Part shown: in pieces, positions 43,497 to 54,000 of the stretch
How positions within the stretch are numbered: the stretch's first letter is position 1
How the letters are laid out: each line of letters starts with the position of its first letter
Assembly (NCBI RefSeq): GCF_040958095.1
Contig: NC_091180.1
Span: forward strand, 5,976,863-6,040,862
Source of the DNA: Procambarus clarkii
Lineage: Eukaryota > Arthropoda > Malacostraca > Decapoda > Cambaridae
Reading direction: 5' to 3'
Length of the DNA stretch: 64,000 nucleotides
Made by a program: the position numbers and the translations under genes
Notes under the pieces: model-generated
What the model saw: the letters and a program-made list of their open reading frames with translations, nothing else
Databases searched by the model: none
What the model was told of the DNA's origin: nothing

Positions 43497-43545
43497 TTAG
43501 ACATAGCTTTGTACCTTGTCACACTTCTGGGAGGAGCCAGATGAA

Positions 43546-45408
43546 AACGAGTCAAGTTATGAGTCCACCAGACCCCTCATACACCAGCTCCACCAGACCC
43601 CTCATACACCAGCACCACCAGACCCCTCATACACCAGCTCCACCAGACCTCTCATACACCAGCTCCACCAGACCCCTCATACACCAGCTCCACCAGACCC
43701 CTCATACACCAGCTCCACCAGACCTCTCATACACCAGCTCCACCAGACCCCTCATACACCAGCACCACCAGACCCCTCATACACCAGCTTCACCAGACCC
43801 CTCATACACCAGCTCCACCAGACCTCTCATACACCAGCTCCACCAGACCCCTCATACACCAGCTCCACCAGACCCCTCATACACCAGCTCCACCAGACCC
43901 CTCATACACCAGCTCCACCAGACCCCTCATACACCAGCTCCACCAGACCTCTCATACACCAGCTCCACCAGACCCCTCATACACCAGCTCCACCAGACCC
44001 CTCATACACCAGCTCCACCAGACCTCTCATACACCAGCTCCACCAGACCCCTCATACACCAGCTCCACCAGACCCCTCATACACCAGCTCCACCAGACCT
44101 CTCATACACCAGCTCCACCAGACCCCTCATACACCAGCTAAACCAGACCCCTCATACACCAGCTTCACCAGACCCCTCATACACCAGCTCCACCAGACCT
44201 CTCATACACCAGCTCCACCAGACCCCTCATACACCAGCTCCACCAGACCCCTCATACACCAGCTCCACCAGACCTCTCATACACCATCTCCACCAGACCC
44301 CTCATACACCATCTCCACCAGACCCCTCATACACCATCTCCACCAGACCCCTCATACACCAGCTCCACCAGACCCCTCATACACCAGCTCCACCAGACCC
44401 CTCATACACCAGCTCCACCAGACCCCTCATACACCAGCTCCACCAGACGCCTCATACACCAGCTCCACCAGACCCCTCATACACCAGCTCCACCAGACCT
44501 CTCATACACCAGCTCCACCAGACCCCTCATACACCAGATCCACCAGACCCCTCATACACCAGTTCCACCAGACCCCTCATACACCAGCTACACCAGACCC
44601 CTCATACACCAGCTCCACCAGACCCCTCATACACCAGCTCCACCAGACCCCTCATACACCAGCTCCACCAGACCCCTCATACACCAGCTCCACCAGACCA
44701 CTCATACACCAGCTCCACCAGACCCCTCATACACCAGCTACACCAGACCCCTCATACACCAGCTCCACCAGACCACTCATACACCAGCTCCACCAGACCC
44801 CTCATACACCAGCTCCACCAGACCCCTCATACATCAGCTCCACCAGACCCCTCATACACCAGCTACACCAGACCCCTCATACACCAGCTCCACCAGACCA
44901 CTCATACACCAGCTCCACCAGACCCCTCATACACCAGCTCCACCAGACCCCTCATACACCAGCTCCACCAGACCCCTCATACACCAGCTCCACCAGACCC
45001 CTCATACACCAGCTACACCAGACGCCTCATACACCAGTTCCACCAGACCACTCATACACCAGCTCCACCAGACCCCTCATACACCAGCTCCACCAGACCC
45101 CTCATACACCAGCTCCACCAGACCCCTCATACACCAGCTCCACCAGACGCCTCATACACCAGCTCCACCAGACCCCTCATACACCAGCTCCACCAGACCC
45201 CTCATACACCAGCTCCACCAGACCCCTCATACACCAGCTCCACCAGACCCCTCATACACCAGCTCCACCAGACCCATCATACACCAGCTCCACCAGACCA
45301 CTCATACACCAGCTCCACCAGACCCCTCATACACCAGTTCCACCAGACCACTCATACACCAGCTCCACCAGACCCCTCATACACCAGCTCCACCAGACCC
45401 CTCATACA
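43546..45408. repeat. 25-bp satellite array, left part
   Basis: About 74 copies of a 25-bp unit, CCAGCTCCACCAGACCCCTC plus ATACA. With a non-triplet unit and no plus-strand stops, all three plus frames remain open (HTPAPPDPSYTSSTRPLIHQ-like), giving frames over 600 codons long that are not genes. The array continues after the LINE-A insertion. Confidence 0.97.
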
Positions 45409-45414
45409 CTTCAC

Positions 45415-45520
45415 TCATCCCATCACTTGGGCTGGACGGTAGAGCGACGGGCTAGCTTCTTGCAAGCCGGCGTTCGATTCCCCGACCGTGCAAAAGTGGT
45501 TGGGCACCATTTCTATTAAG
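45415..45520 (+). mobile_element. tRNA-like SINE head fused to LINE-A 5' end
   Basis: TGGACGGTAGAGCGACGG resembles an A-box region and GGCGTTCGATTCCCC a B-box, about 35 bp apart, followed by AAAAGTGGTTGGGCACCATT. This differs from the other two SINE heads in the window. It sits exactly between satellite and LINE-A, so it may be part of one chimeric insertion. Confidence 0.6.
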
Positions 45521-45521
45521 T

Positions 45522-45991
45522 TGGTGCAAAACACAGTTGATCGGAGTAAGTCCCTGATCATTTTTGGCTGCAAAGAAAAGGCGATAACATCTAGGTCAGA
45601 AAGAGCTGTAGAAGAAGCTAAAGTAGTAGATAAAATTGTTGGCCTCGTGGAAGGTCTTACAAACAGAGAGAATGTGTGCGACTACAGGAGAATAGGCAGG
45701 TACGTAAAAGGGAAAGATCGACCTTTGAGGATCACCCTAAACGGTGCCAAACAGATGGAAGAAGTACTAAGGAATGCTAGAAAATTGCAAAGGGATGAGG
45801 ATGGGAAAGGGTGGTCGTTAAGAGGAGATCTTTCAAAAGAAGACAGAGAGAAGCTGAAACTGAACCTCGCCGAGGCAAAACATTTAAATGAGAGCAGGAA
45901 TGAAGAAGAAATAAATTCTTTTTTCTACAAAGTGATAGGGGTAGGCAAACCAGTAAAGTGGTACATAAAGGCAAACCAACAAAATCAATAG
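45522..45991 (+). pseudogene. LINE-A ORF1, 5'-truncated
   Basis: The open frame ends in a stop at 45989-45991 and overlaps the start of ORF2 by about 34 bp in another frame. It is highly charged (KDRPLRITLNGAKQMEEVLR, DLSKEDREKLKLNLAEAKHL), as expected of an RNA-binding ORF1 protein, but no zinc knuckle or RRM is obvious. Sequence before about 45520 is SINE-like, so the natural start is missing. The same ORF1 cannot be found in the other copies, which are truncated further downstream. Confidence 0.6.
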
Positions 45992-48872
45992 AGAGAGGGG
46001 GAGTGAAGAATAAGGAGAGGGGGAACAAGTTCCTGAAGATTGCATACACCAACATAGATGGAGTGAGATCGAAGATACTGGAGTTAAGTGATGTAATACA
46101 GCTGCAGACACCAGACATTGTTGCACTCACGGAGACAAAACTTGAAGATGTAATTTTAAATGAGGTCATATTCCCAAGGGGCTACTCAATTTGGAGACGG
46201 GACAGAAAAATTAGGAAAGGCGGTGGCGTTGCTGTGCTGGTAAAGAACACCTAAAGGTGAAGGAAATAATGATTGCCAATCCACAAGAAGTTGACATAAT
46301 AGCACTAGAGATCTGCTATGAGGATGATAAACTAATGATGATAAATGCATATAGTCCACCGCCAAGCAGCACATGGTCAAAGGAGGAGCTAGATAGTAAA
46401 CGTGAAGGTCTTATAACAATAATGAGAGAGATTATAGCGGGAGCGGATAACGATAGATCACGACTGTTGATAGTTGGTGACTTCAACTTGAAATCCATAG
46501 ACTGGGAAGCATATGAAGCTAAAACAGAAGATTTTTGGACCTGTAAATTTGTAGACCTCATCCTGGAAACATTCTTGTATCAACATGTTAAACAAGCTAC
46601 GAGGATGAGGGAAGGGGACGTTCCCTCCATGCTAGATTTGATATTTACCAGGAAGGAGGAAGAGATATTTGACATTCAGTACCTTCCTCCCTTGGGTAAA
46701 AGTGACCATGTCTTTTTGGGAATAAAGTATGCAATGCGTTATAAGCTGGAAGAAAATAAGGAGGTTGAAGCAGTTGAAAAACCAGACTTCAGGAGAGGAC
46801 ATTATGGTGACCTTAGAAATTTTTTTAGTGAGTATAATTGGACAGACTTGATGCTAGGCAAGGAAGTGAATGAGATGTATGGCAAGTTTTGTGAAATATA
46901 TGATAAAGGCACAAAAAAATTTATACCAAAACAGAGATGCAGAACTAGGAAACAGGATTGGTTCAATAGAAATTGCGAGAGGGCTAGAGACCGAAAGACA
47001 CAAAAATGGAATCAATACAGGAAGAGGCCGAACCCCCAAACATACCAGCGATACAAAGATGCGAGAAACAACTACACGGCAGTGAGGAGAGAGGCAGAAA
47101 GAAATTTTGAAAAAGGGATTGCGGACAAATGTAAAACAGAACCAGGTCTATTCTATAAATTCATAAACAACAAATTGCAGGTAAAAGATAATATTCAGAG
47201 GTTGAAAATGGGAAATAGATTCACGGAAGATGAAAAGGAAATGTGTGAAACACTAAACGAAAAGTTCCAAAGTGTGTTTGTACAAAATGAAATCTTTAGG
47301 GAACCAGATACAATAAGAATTCCAGAGAACAACATAGAACACATAGAGGTGTCTAGAGACGAAGTGGAAAAAATGCTCAAGGAGCTCGGTAAGAACAAAG
47401 CAGCTGGCCCAGATGGCGTTTCACCATGGGTTCTGAGAGAATGTGCATCTGAGCTCAGCATTCCACTTCACCTGATCTTTCAGGTATCCCTGTGTACAGG
47501 AATCGTAGCAGACGGGTGGAAACAGGCTAACATAGTTCCAATCTACAAAAGTGGCAGCAGGGAAGAACCCCTCAATTATAGACCTGTATCATTGACAAGT
47601 GTAATAGTGAAAGTATTGGAAAAACTAATCAAAACTAAATGGGTAGAACACCTAGAGAGAAATGATATAATATCAGACAGACAGTATGGTTTTCGATCTG
47701 GAAGATCCTGTGTATCGAATTTACTCAGTTTCTATGATCGAGCCACAGAGATATTACAGGAAAGAGATGGTTGGGTTGACTGCATCTATCTGGACCTAAA
47801 AAAGGCTTTCGACAGAGTTCCACATAAGAGGTTGTTCTGGAAACTGGAAAATATTGGAGGGGTGACAGGTAAGCTTCTATCATGGATGAAAAATTTTCTG
47901 ACTGATAGAAAAATGAGGGCAGTAATCAGAGGCAATGTATCGGAATGGAGAAATGTCACAAGTGGAGTACCACAGGGTTCAGTTCTTGCACCAGTGATGT
48001 TTATTGTGTACATAAATGATCTACCAGTTGGTATACAGAATTATATGAACATGTTTGCTGATGATGCTAAGATAATAGGAAGGATAAGGAATTTAGATGA
48101 CTGTCATGCCCTTCAAGAAGACCTGGACAAAATAAGTATATGGAGCACCACTTGGCAAATGGAATTTAATGTTAATAAATGTCATGTTATGGAATGTGGA
48201 ATAGGAGAACATAGACCCCACACAACCTATATATTATGTGAGAAATCTTTAAAGAATTCTGATAAAGAAAGAGATCTAGGAGTGGTTCTAGATAGAAAAC
48301 TATCACCTGAGGACCACATAAAGAATATTGTGCAAGGAGCCTATGCTATGCTTTCTAACTTCAGAATTGCATTTAAATACATGGATGGCGATATTCTAAA
48401 GAAATTGTTCATGACTTTTGTTAGGCCAAAGCTAGAATATGCAGCTGTTGTGTGGTGCCCATATCTTAAGAAGCACATCAACAAACTGGAAAAGGTGCAA
48501 AGACATGCTACTAAGTGGCTCCCAGAACTGAAGGGCAAGAGCTACGAGGAGAGGTTAGAAGCATTAAATATGCCAAAACTAGAAGAAAGAAGAAAAAGAG
48601 GTGATATGATCACTACATACAAAATAGTAACAGGAATTGATAAAATCGACAGGGAAGACTTCCTGAGACCTGGAATTTCAAGAACAAGAGGTCATAGATT
48701 TAAACTAGCTAAACACAGATGCCGAAGAAATATAAGAAAATTCACCTTCGCAAATAGAGTGGTAGACGGTTGGAACAAGTTAAGTGAGAAGGTGGTGGAG
48801 GCCAAGACCGTCAGTAGTTTCAAAGCGTTATATGACAAAGAGTGCTGGGAAGACGGGACACCACGAGCGTAG
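45958..48872 (+). pseudogene. LINE-A ORF2: endonuclease and reverse transcriptase, one frameshift
   Basis: Endonuclease/exonuclease/phosphatase domain first: KIAYTNIDGVRSK, IVALTETKL, then after the frameshift LLIVGDFNLKSIDW and GKSDHVFLG. RT next: KAAGPDGVSP, YLDLKKAFDRVPHKR (first Asp), SGVPQGSVLAP and MFADDAKIIGR (catalytic Asp pair). A thumb and C-terminal region follow (GDMITTYKIVTGIDK). Counting from 46257, GDFN is at residues 74-77, LDLKKAFD at 512-519 and FADD at 600-603. The only defect I see is loss of one C in the ACC.CTAAAG context at about 46251, creating a stop at 46252-46254. The layout and tail suggest the CR1/L2-like part of the Jockey group. Confidence 0.93.
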
Positions 48873-48917
48873 CTCTCATCCTGTAACTACACTTAGGTAA
48901 TTACACTTAGGTAATTA

Positions 48918-50177
48918 CACCAGCTCCACCAGACCCCTCATACACCAGCTCCACCAGACCCCTCATACACCAGCTCCACCAGACCCCTCATACACCAGCT
49001 CCACCAGACCCCTCATACACCAGCTCCACCAGACCCCTCATACACCAGCTCCACCAGACCACTCATACACCAGCTACACCAGACCCCTCATACACCAGTT
49101 CCACCAGACCACTCATACACCAGCTCCACCAGACCCCTCATACACCAGCTCCACCAGACCCCTCATACACCAGCTCCACCAGACCCCTCATACACCAGCT
49201 CCACCAGACCCCTCATACACCAGCTCCACCAGACCCCTCATACACCAGCTCCACCAGACCCCTCATACACCAGCTCCACCAGACCCCTCATACATCAGCT
49301 CCACCAGACCCCTCATACACCAGCTCCACCTGACCCCTCATACACCAGCTCCACCAGACCCCTCATACACCAGCTCCACCAGACCCCTCATACACCAGAC
49401 CTTTCATACACCAGCTTCACCAGACCTCTCATACACCAGCTCCACCAGACCCCTCCCCCTCATACACCAGCTCTACCAGACCCCTCATACACGAGACCTT
49501 TCATACACCAGCTCCACCAGACCCCTCATACACCAGACCTTTCATACACCAGCTCCACCAGACCCCTCATACACCAGCTCCACCAGACCCCTCATACACC
49601 AGCACCACCAGACCCCTCATACACCAGCTCCACCAGACCCCTCATACACCAGCTCCACCAGACCCCTCATACACCAGCTCCACCAGACCCCTCATACACC
49701 AGCTCCACCAGACCCCTCATACACCAGCACCACCAGACCCCTCATACACCAGCTCCACCAGACCCCTCATACACCAGCTCCACCAGACCCCTCATACACC
49801 AGCTCCACCAGACCCCTCATACACCAGCTCCACCAGACCCCTCATACACCAGCTCCACCAGACCCCTACCCCTCATACACCAGCTCTACCAGACCCCTCA
49901 TACACCAGACCTTTCATACACCAGCTCCACCAGACCCCTCATACACCAGACCTTTCATACACCAGCTCCACCAGACCCCTCATACACTAGCTCCACCAGA
50001 CCCCTCATACACCAGCTCCACCAGACCCCTCATACACCAGCACCACCAGACCCCTCATACACCAGCTCCACCAGACCCCTCATACACCAGCTAAACCAGA
50101 CTCCTCATACACCAGCTCCTCGAGACCCCTCATACACCAGCTAAACCAGACACCTCATACACCAGCTCCACGAGACT
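48918..50177. repeat. 25-bp satellite array, right part
   Basis: About 50 more units in the same orientation. A complex variant block (CAGACCTTTCATACACCAG with shortened spacing) occurs near 49400-49560 and again at 49860-49975, showing duplication of a block some 420 bp long. Confidence 0.96.
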
Positions 50178-50239
50178 TTGTACGAATAATCACGTCTGTT
50201 TAGGCATTTCCGTGATTCCTTCTTCTACAGCACCGCGTG
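50178..50239. other. junction between satellite and DIRS fragment
   Basis: Short unassigned stretch; the breakpoint of the truncated DIRS lies here or slightly to the right. Confidence 0.4.
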
Positions 50240-52106
50240 CATTCTTTTTTTTAGCTCATCGTCTTTCAGGTTGTCCACAATGTCATCAAGGCTATCCAAC
50301 CTGTGGTCTATCCCGAGGCCCATCGAAAACGATGGGCCTCGGGATAGATCCCAAAGATACGAAAACACGCCAGCAAAAGTGGGAAGCAAGCAGACTGGAT
50401 GGGTGAAAAACTCTGCCCAGAAGCAGAAAACCCCGCCAGGGTCAATCAGCCCGGAACTGCTAGCAGGCATCCCCCACAGCCCTTTGAACCTGCAACAGAG
50501 GCCCCGGGGCACAGCCGTCCTCCAAGCCCTCCGCCCTTAAAGAAAAGGAAGAGTCCATAGGAAAGGCAGCAAGAAAGGGTCGCTGGTAAGATCCAGAAGC
50601 CTTGGCAGGAGGAACAGGCTCGACAACCTCCGTCCCCAACCCGAACGGGGGTGCCCTGAAACCGCCCGAGTCTTGGCCCTAACTAAAGCCTGCCCCGAGC
50701 CCGAAACCCGCAGACGGTCAGGAGCCAGGAAAGGGGCGAACAGCACCTGACCAAAACGGGCGGCCCCAGGGCATCCGAGTGGGAAACCACCCTAGCGTGT
50801 TGCAGCAACCTAACCTAGCTTGCAACATGGATGCCGCCTGTACTCTGAACAGTAATAACACCAGGAGACTACTGGAGAACAAGCAGAAAATATCTCTCGT
50901 AAGACTCCAGGTCAAGGTGTCAGTGACCCAACAGGCAGCATGACGGAGGTAAAAGTGGCGACTGTCACCCGGAGACAAGGGCACAGCAACCAACGAAACC
51001 GTACAAGACGGGTTGGAACCCAGAAGACACATTCAATGGTCCACCGTGCCCCGAGAGGGGTTTCCAGGGCCCGTAGGGGTAACAACTACGGGAAGCCCAG
51101 GCAAGGTGTTGCTAACCGCTTAAGAAACCCAAAAATAACAAGGGGACAGAGGACAACACTGAAAACCTCTGCGACGTGTACAATCATGGGGGCCTAGCAG
51201 AGGGTCACCAAACACTATCAGTGGAACTATAGCCACACTAGGAAGATCCCCCACCAGGTAAATGAAAATGAAAACAAAAGAAAAACCCCGCAAAAGTACA
51301 CCGTCTCCATAGGCAACAGGAACTGTTCGCCGCTTAGGTGGCAGGTCGCGCAACACCTTGACGCCCTAACCAGCACAATACCAGTCCCTACCCAGGGCCA
51401 AACAAGGGCCCCAAGCCCCAGCTGGCCCCAAGGGCGAGGCAAATACTGAGCAGCAAGAACCTCTATGGGAATGGTTCCCAAATGCCCCAGGGAAGATAAC
51501 CCTGTCACGCAGGGGCAGTACTCACAGGGCGCTTAGGGAAGGAAGCCCCTAAGCGCATGCAGCCCTGGTACTGATGAGGAACACCTGGCCACCGCACAAC
51601 ACAACACACGGCAGTGAACGCCACACAAGGCAAACACTGCCTAGGAAACTGAGGCCAGAGAAGCATCTATCCCGGTTGACATTAGCTTACGAACTGATGC
51701 TAGGCAGCCGGCGCGGTGAGGTCCGGGGCTCCCCCCTCCCCCTCTCGGGATTGGGAGGGCTGCACGGACGATCAGCGTGGCAGTAAAGTGTGATGTTAGC
51801 TTGTTTCCTTGGGATTGTAGGGAGTTTCTACCTCTCTGTTCGGTTTTTTGTTTTAGTGTTTTACCATGTGGGGTTTGTTTTGTTATGCCTACCTTTCTGG
51901 GTGCCTAACCCCGGTCGATGACAGATAAGGAAAACCCCAACCACAAGGGGGTTTTCCAGGACCATTGCTCCCTGAAACCTCTCTGAAGGCGCCAGGTTCT
52001 GGCGCTGGTCCCTGATAGGTCTGAACTCCTTAGCTAATGTCCCGGTCTAATATAAAATACATTAGCCCTATAAGCTCCAGATAGCCATAGGGGCTCCCCA
52101 CAGAAA
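50240..52106 (-). mobile_element. DIRS 5' fragment (left repeat and gag-like part)
   Basis: The outer left end GGGGAGCCCCTATGGCTATC is at 52106 reading leftward, and the terminal repeat reaches about 51650. Inside is the gag-like region homologous to 35070-35890 (SNPSCTVSLVAVPLSPGDSR, ARLGCCNTLGWFPTRMPWGR on the minus strand). It is cut off near 50240, so RT and recombinase are absent. A perfect 19-bp-arm hairpin lies at 50307-50348. Confidence 0.8.
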
Positions 52107-52109
52107 TGA

Positions 52110-52760
52110 CAGGTTGGATAACAGAAACCTTTTACACTAGAGATGCTATACTGGTGATGATACTTTTCAATACACTAGTGCTTTCTAAAGTAGAGTACTG
52201 ATACACAATGACAGCCCCTACCAAAGCTGGAGAAATTGCTGACCTGGAGAGCGTGCAGAGATCCTTTACTGCTAGAATCCACTCAGTAAAACATCTAAAC
52301 TACTGGGACCGACTTAAGAGCCTAAATCTGTACTCCCTTGAGCGCAGGCGGGAGAGATGCACAATAATTTATACATGGAAAATATTAAGGGGCTGGTCCA
52401 AAAAATGCACACAGAAATAACATCACATGAGACCAGGAGGCATGGCAGGATGTGCAGAATACCCCCATTGAAAAGCAGAGATGCAACAGGTACTCTGAGA
52501 GAGAACTCTAATCAACATCAGACGCCCGAGACTGTTCAACATGCTTCCACTACACATAAGAGGCATAAATGGCCGACCCCTCACAGTGTTCAAGAGAGAA
52601 CTGGATAAGCACCTCCAAAGGATACCTGATCAAGCAGGCTGTGATTCATACGTCAGGTTGTGAGCAGCCGTGTCAGCCTGGTTGACCAGTCCAGCAGCGA
52701 GGAGGCCTGGTCGATGACCGGAACGCAGGGACGCTAAGCCCCGGAAACACTTCAAGGTAA
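52110..52760 (+). pseudogene. LINE-C 3' part: RT C-terminal domain
   Basis: The plus strand encodes AGEIADLESVQRSFTARIHS, VKHLNYWDRLKSLNLYSLE and RRRERCTIIYTWKI (52208-52420), then a frameshifted remainder with the LF.MLPL.IRG and LD..L..IPDQAGC-type end. Homologous to the LINE-B C-terminal domain but a distinct family. No catalytic palm: 5'-truncated. Confidence 0.82.
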
Positions 52761-52769
52761 CTCTGCTTT

Positions 52770-53135
52770 ACTCCTCCCGGGGATGGGGGGAGGGTTGCAC
52801 AGACAGCGGCACGGCAATGGGATGACGTCATGCTCGTTTGCTAATTTTCGTTTTGGGAGGTCTGTCAACTCTTTCGATTTTCAGTAGCAATATATTCACC
52901 AGAATAGGGGTTCGTTTTGGGGCGTCTATCTTTATGGGTGTCAGACCCAGTTGATGCCAGACACAGAATGCTCCCAACCACACGGGGGTTTCTATAGGCC
53001 ATTGATTCTCGTGCCTCTCTGAGAGGACCAGGTTCTGGCTCGTGGTCGTCGGTAGGCACGAACTCCATGCACTGGATAGCTCCGGGAAGCCTCCAGGTCT
53101 CACCCAGAAAATGGTGTTTCATTACATTCAATGCA
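52770..53135 (+). mobile_element. solo DIRS right terminal repeat
   Basis: Matches the terminal repeats of the 57269-63734 element: ACCAGAATAGGGGTTCGTTT, GAATGCTCCCAACCACACGG, outer end CACCCAGAAAATGGTGTTTC and the ATTACATTCAATGC extension. No coding part. Confidence 0.82.
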
Positions 53136-53271
53136 GGGTTATTTTGGTACTGTTTGAAGATTTATTTGGAAGTTTAATGGTTTTGGAGTCTTTTGACAGC
53201 AGCAGTTGTTTGTAATGTTTTGCTGACTTATTGGATGCTTTTCTGATGAAATTGCGGAATGTCATTTTTTT

Positions 53272-53366
53272 TCTCATGAGGCTTTTTGTGCCTCATGAGA
53301 AGGGGGCCAGTGTAGGCTGTGATCCCCAGAAGGCCATATGTACTCATGCAACTAAAGTTGCATGAG
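53272..53366. repeat. two hairpins
   Basis: 53272-53300: TCTCATGAGGC, 7-base loop, inverted arm. 53343-53366: CTCATGCAACT, AA, inverted arm. Both perfect, of unknown role; they lie between a DIRS end and the SMC1A exon. Confidence 0.8.
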
Positions 53367-53703
53367 ATAATCTCAGGAGCAGTCTTAGTGAGATAACTAC
53401 CAAAAAGAGCCATTTCATTTTATTCAATGCTGGTTTTTCGCTAAATTCAACGTAGTGCATCTCCAGAATCATTTTAGCTACGAATGTGAGACAATTTATT
53501 CAATTTCTCTCACCAAGATCTGTATATGTACCAAACTGCATGAAATCGAAGAGGTTGCTAGAAAATTTGCCTAAAATCTGGGTGAAGTGACATGGAATGT
53601 GTGAGGTTGAGAGAGCCACCAGGACGCTCACCCACAAAACAAAGGAAGATATGCAATGTCTGCTATGTAAGTAGTGATGAGGAAAAGAGACGAGTGATCC
53701 CAC
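53367..53703 (-). other. SMC1A intron, no other feature
   Basis: Includes a short DIRS-end-like ATTTTATTCAATGCTGG near 53430; otherwise nothing recognised up to the exon donor at 53703. Confidence 0.5.
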
Positions 53704-53882
53704 CTGTGAATGCCAAAGAGCAGTGCCAACGCAGCAATGGTCTTCTCTCCGCCAGACAAGTTGGACATCGGCTGGAATCTCTTGCCAGGTGCAACGCAGT
53801 TGTAATTTATGCCATCTAAATACGGCTCTTCGGGATTCTCTGGTCCCAAGAAAGCTTGAGCAGATGGATTTTTGGCAAGTGC
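53704..53882 (-). CDS. SMC1A: SMC1A exon, ABC signature motif
   Basis: Encodes [29 protein letters not shown] and then [25 protein letters not shown] is the ABC signature (C-motif) that contacts ATP across the SMC1-SMC3 head interface; the [10 protein letters not shown] block is specific to SMC1. The acceptor is CAAACAG (53883-53889) and the donor GTGGGA follows AG at 53704. It is 179 bp: 59 codons plus two bases of a Ser codon finished in the exon at 31314, 22.4 kb away. No defects. Confidence 0.97.
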
Positions 53883-54000
53883 CTGTTTGAAAGAACATTA
53901 AATAGAATCTAAGCCAAGAAATATATAATTGCAAATGAGTTATGAAATTATAACTATACTAAATACCTTATGGCATCAAATGTACATTGAAACATGCATA
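53883..54000 (-). other. short unique SMC1A intron segment
   Basis: AT-rich intron sequence containing the polypyrimidine tract for the 53882 acceptor, ending at the minisatellite. Confidence 0.6.

Larger units (their letters stand above)
45521..48915 (+). mobile_element. LINE-A copy, nearly intact, inside the 25-bp satellite
   Basis: The best LINE-A in the window: the 3' part of ORF1, a full ORF2 region with one frameshift, and a 3' tail of CTTAGGTAATTA repeats at 48892-48917. It is inserted between two halves of a satellite. Sense orientation is opposite to SMC1A. The 5' end is probably truncated within ORF1. Confidence 0.93.

Noticed and set aside
43516-45519. Open frames of over 600 codons rich in Pro, Thr, His
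   Set aside because: Consequence of the 25-bp satellite being stop-free on the plus strand.
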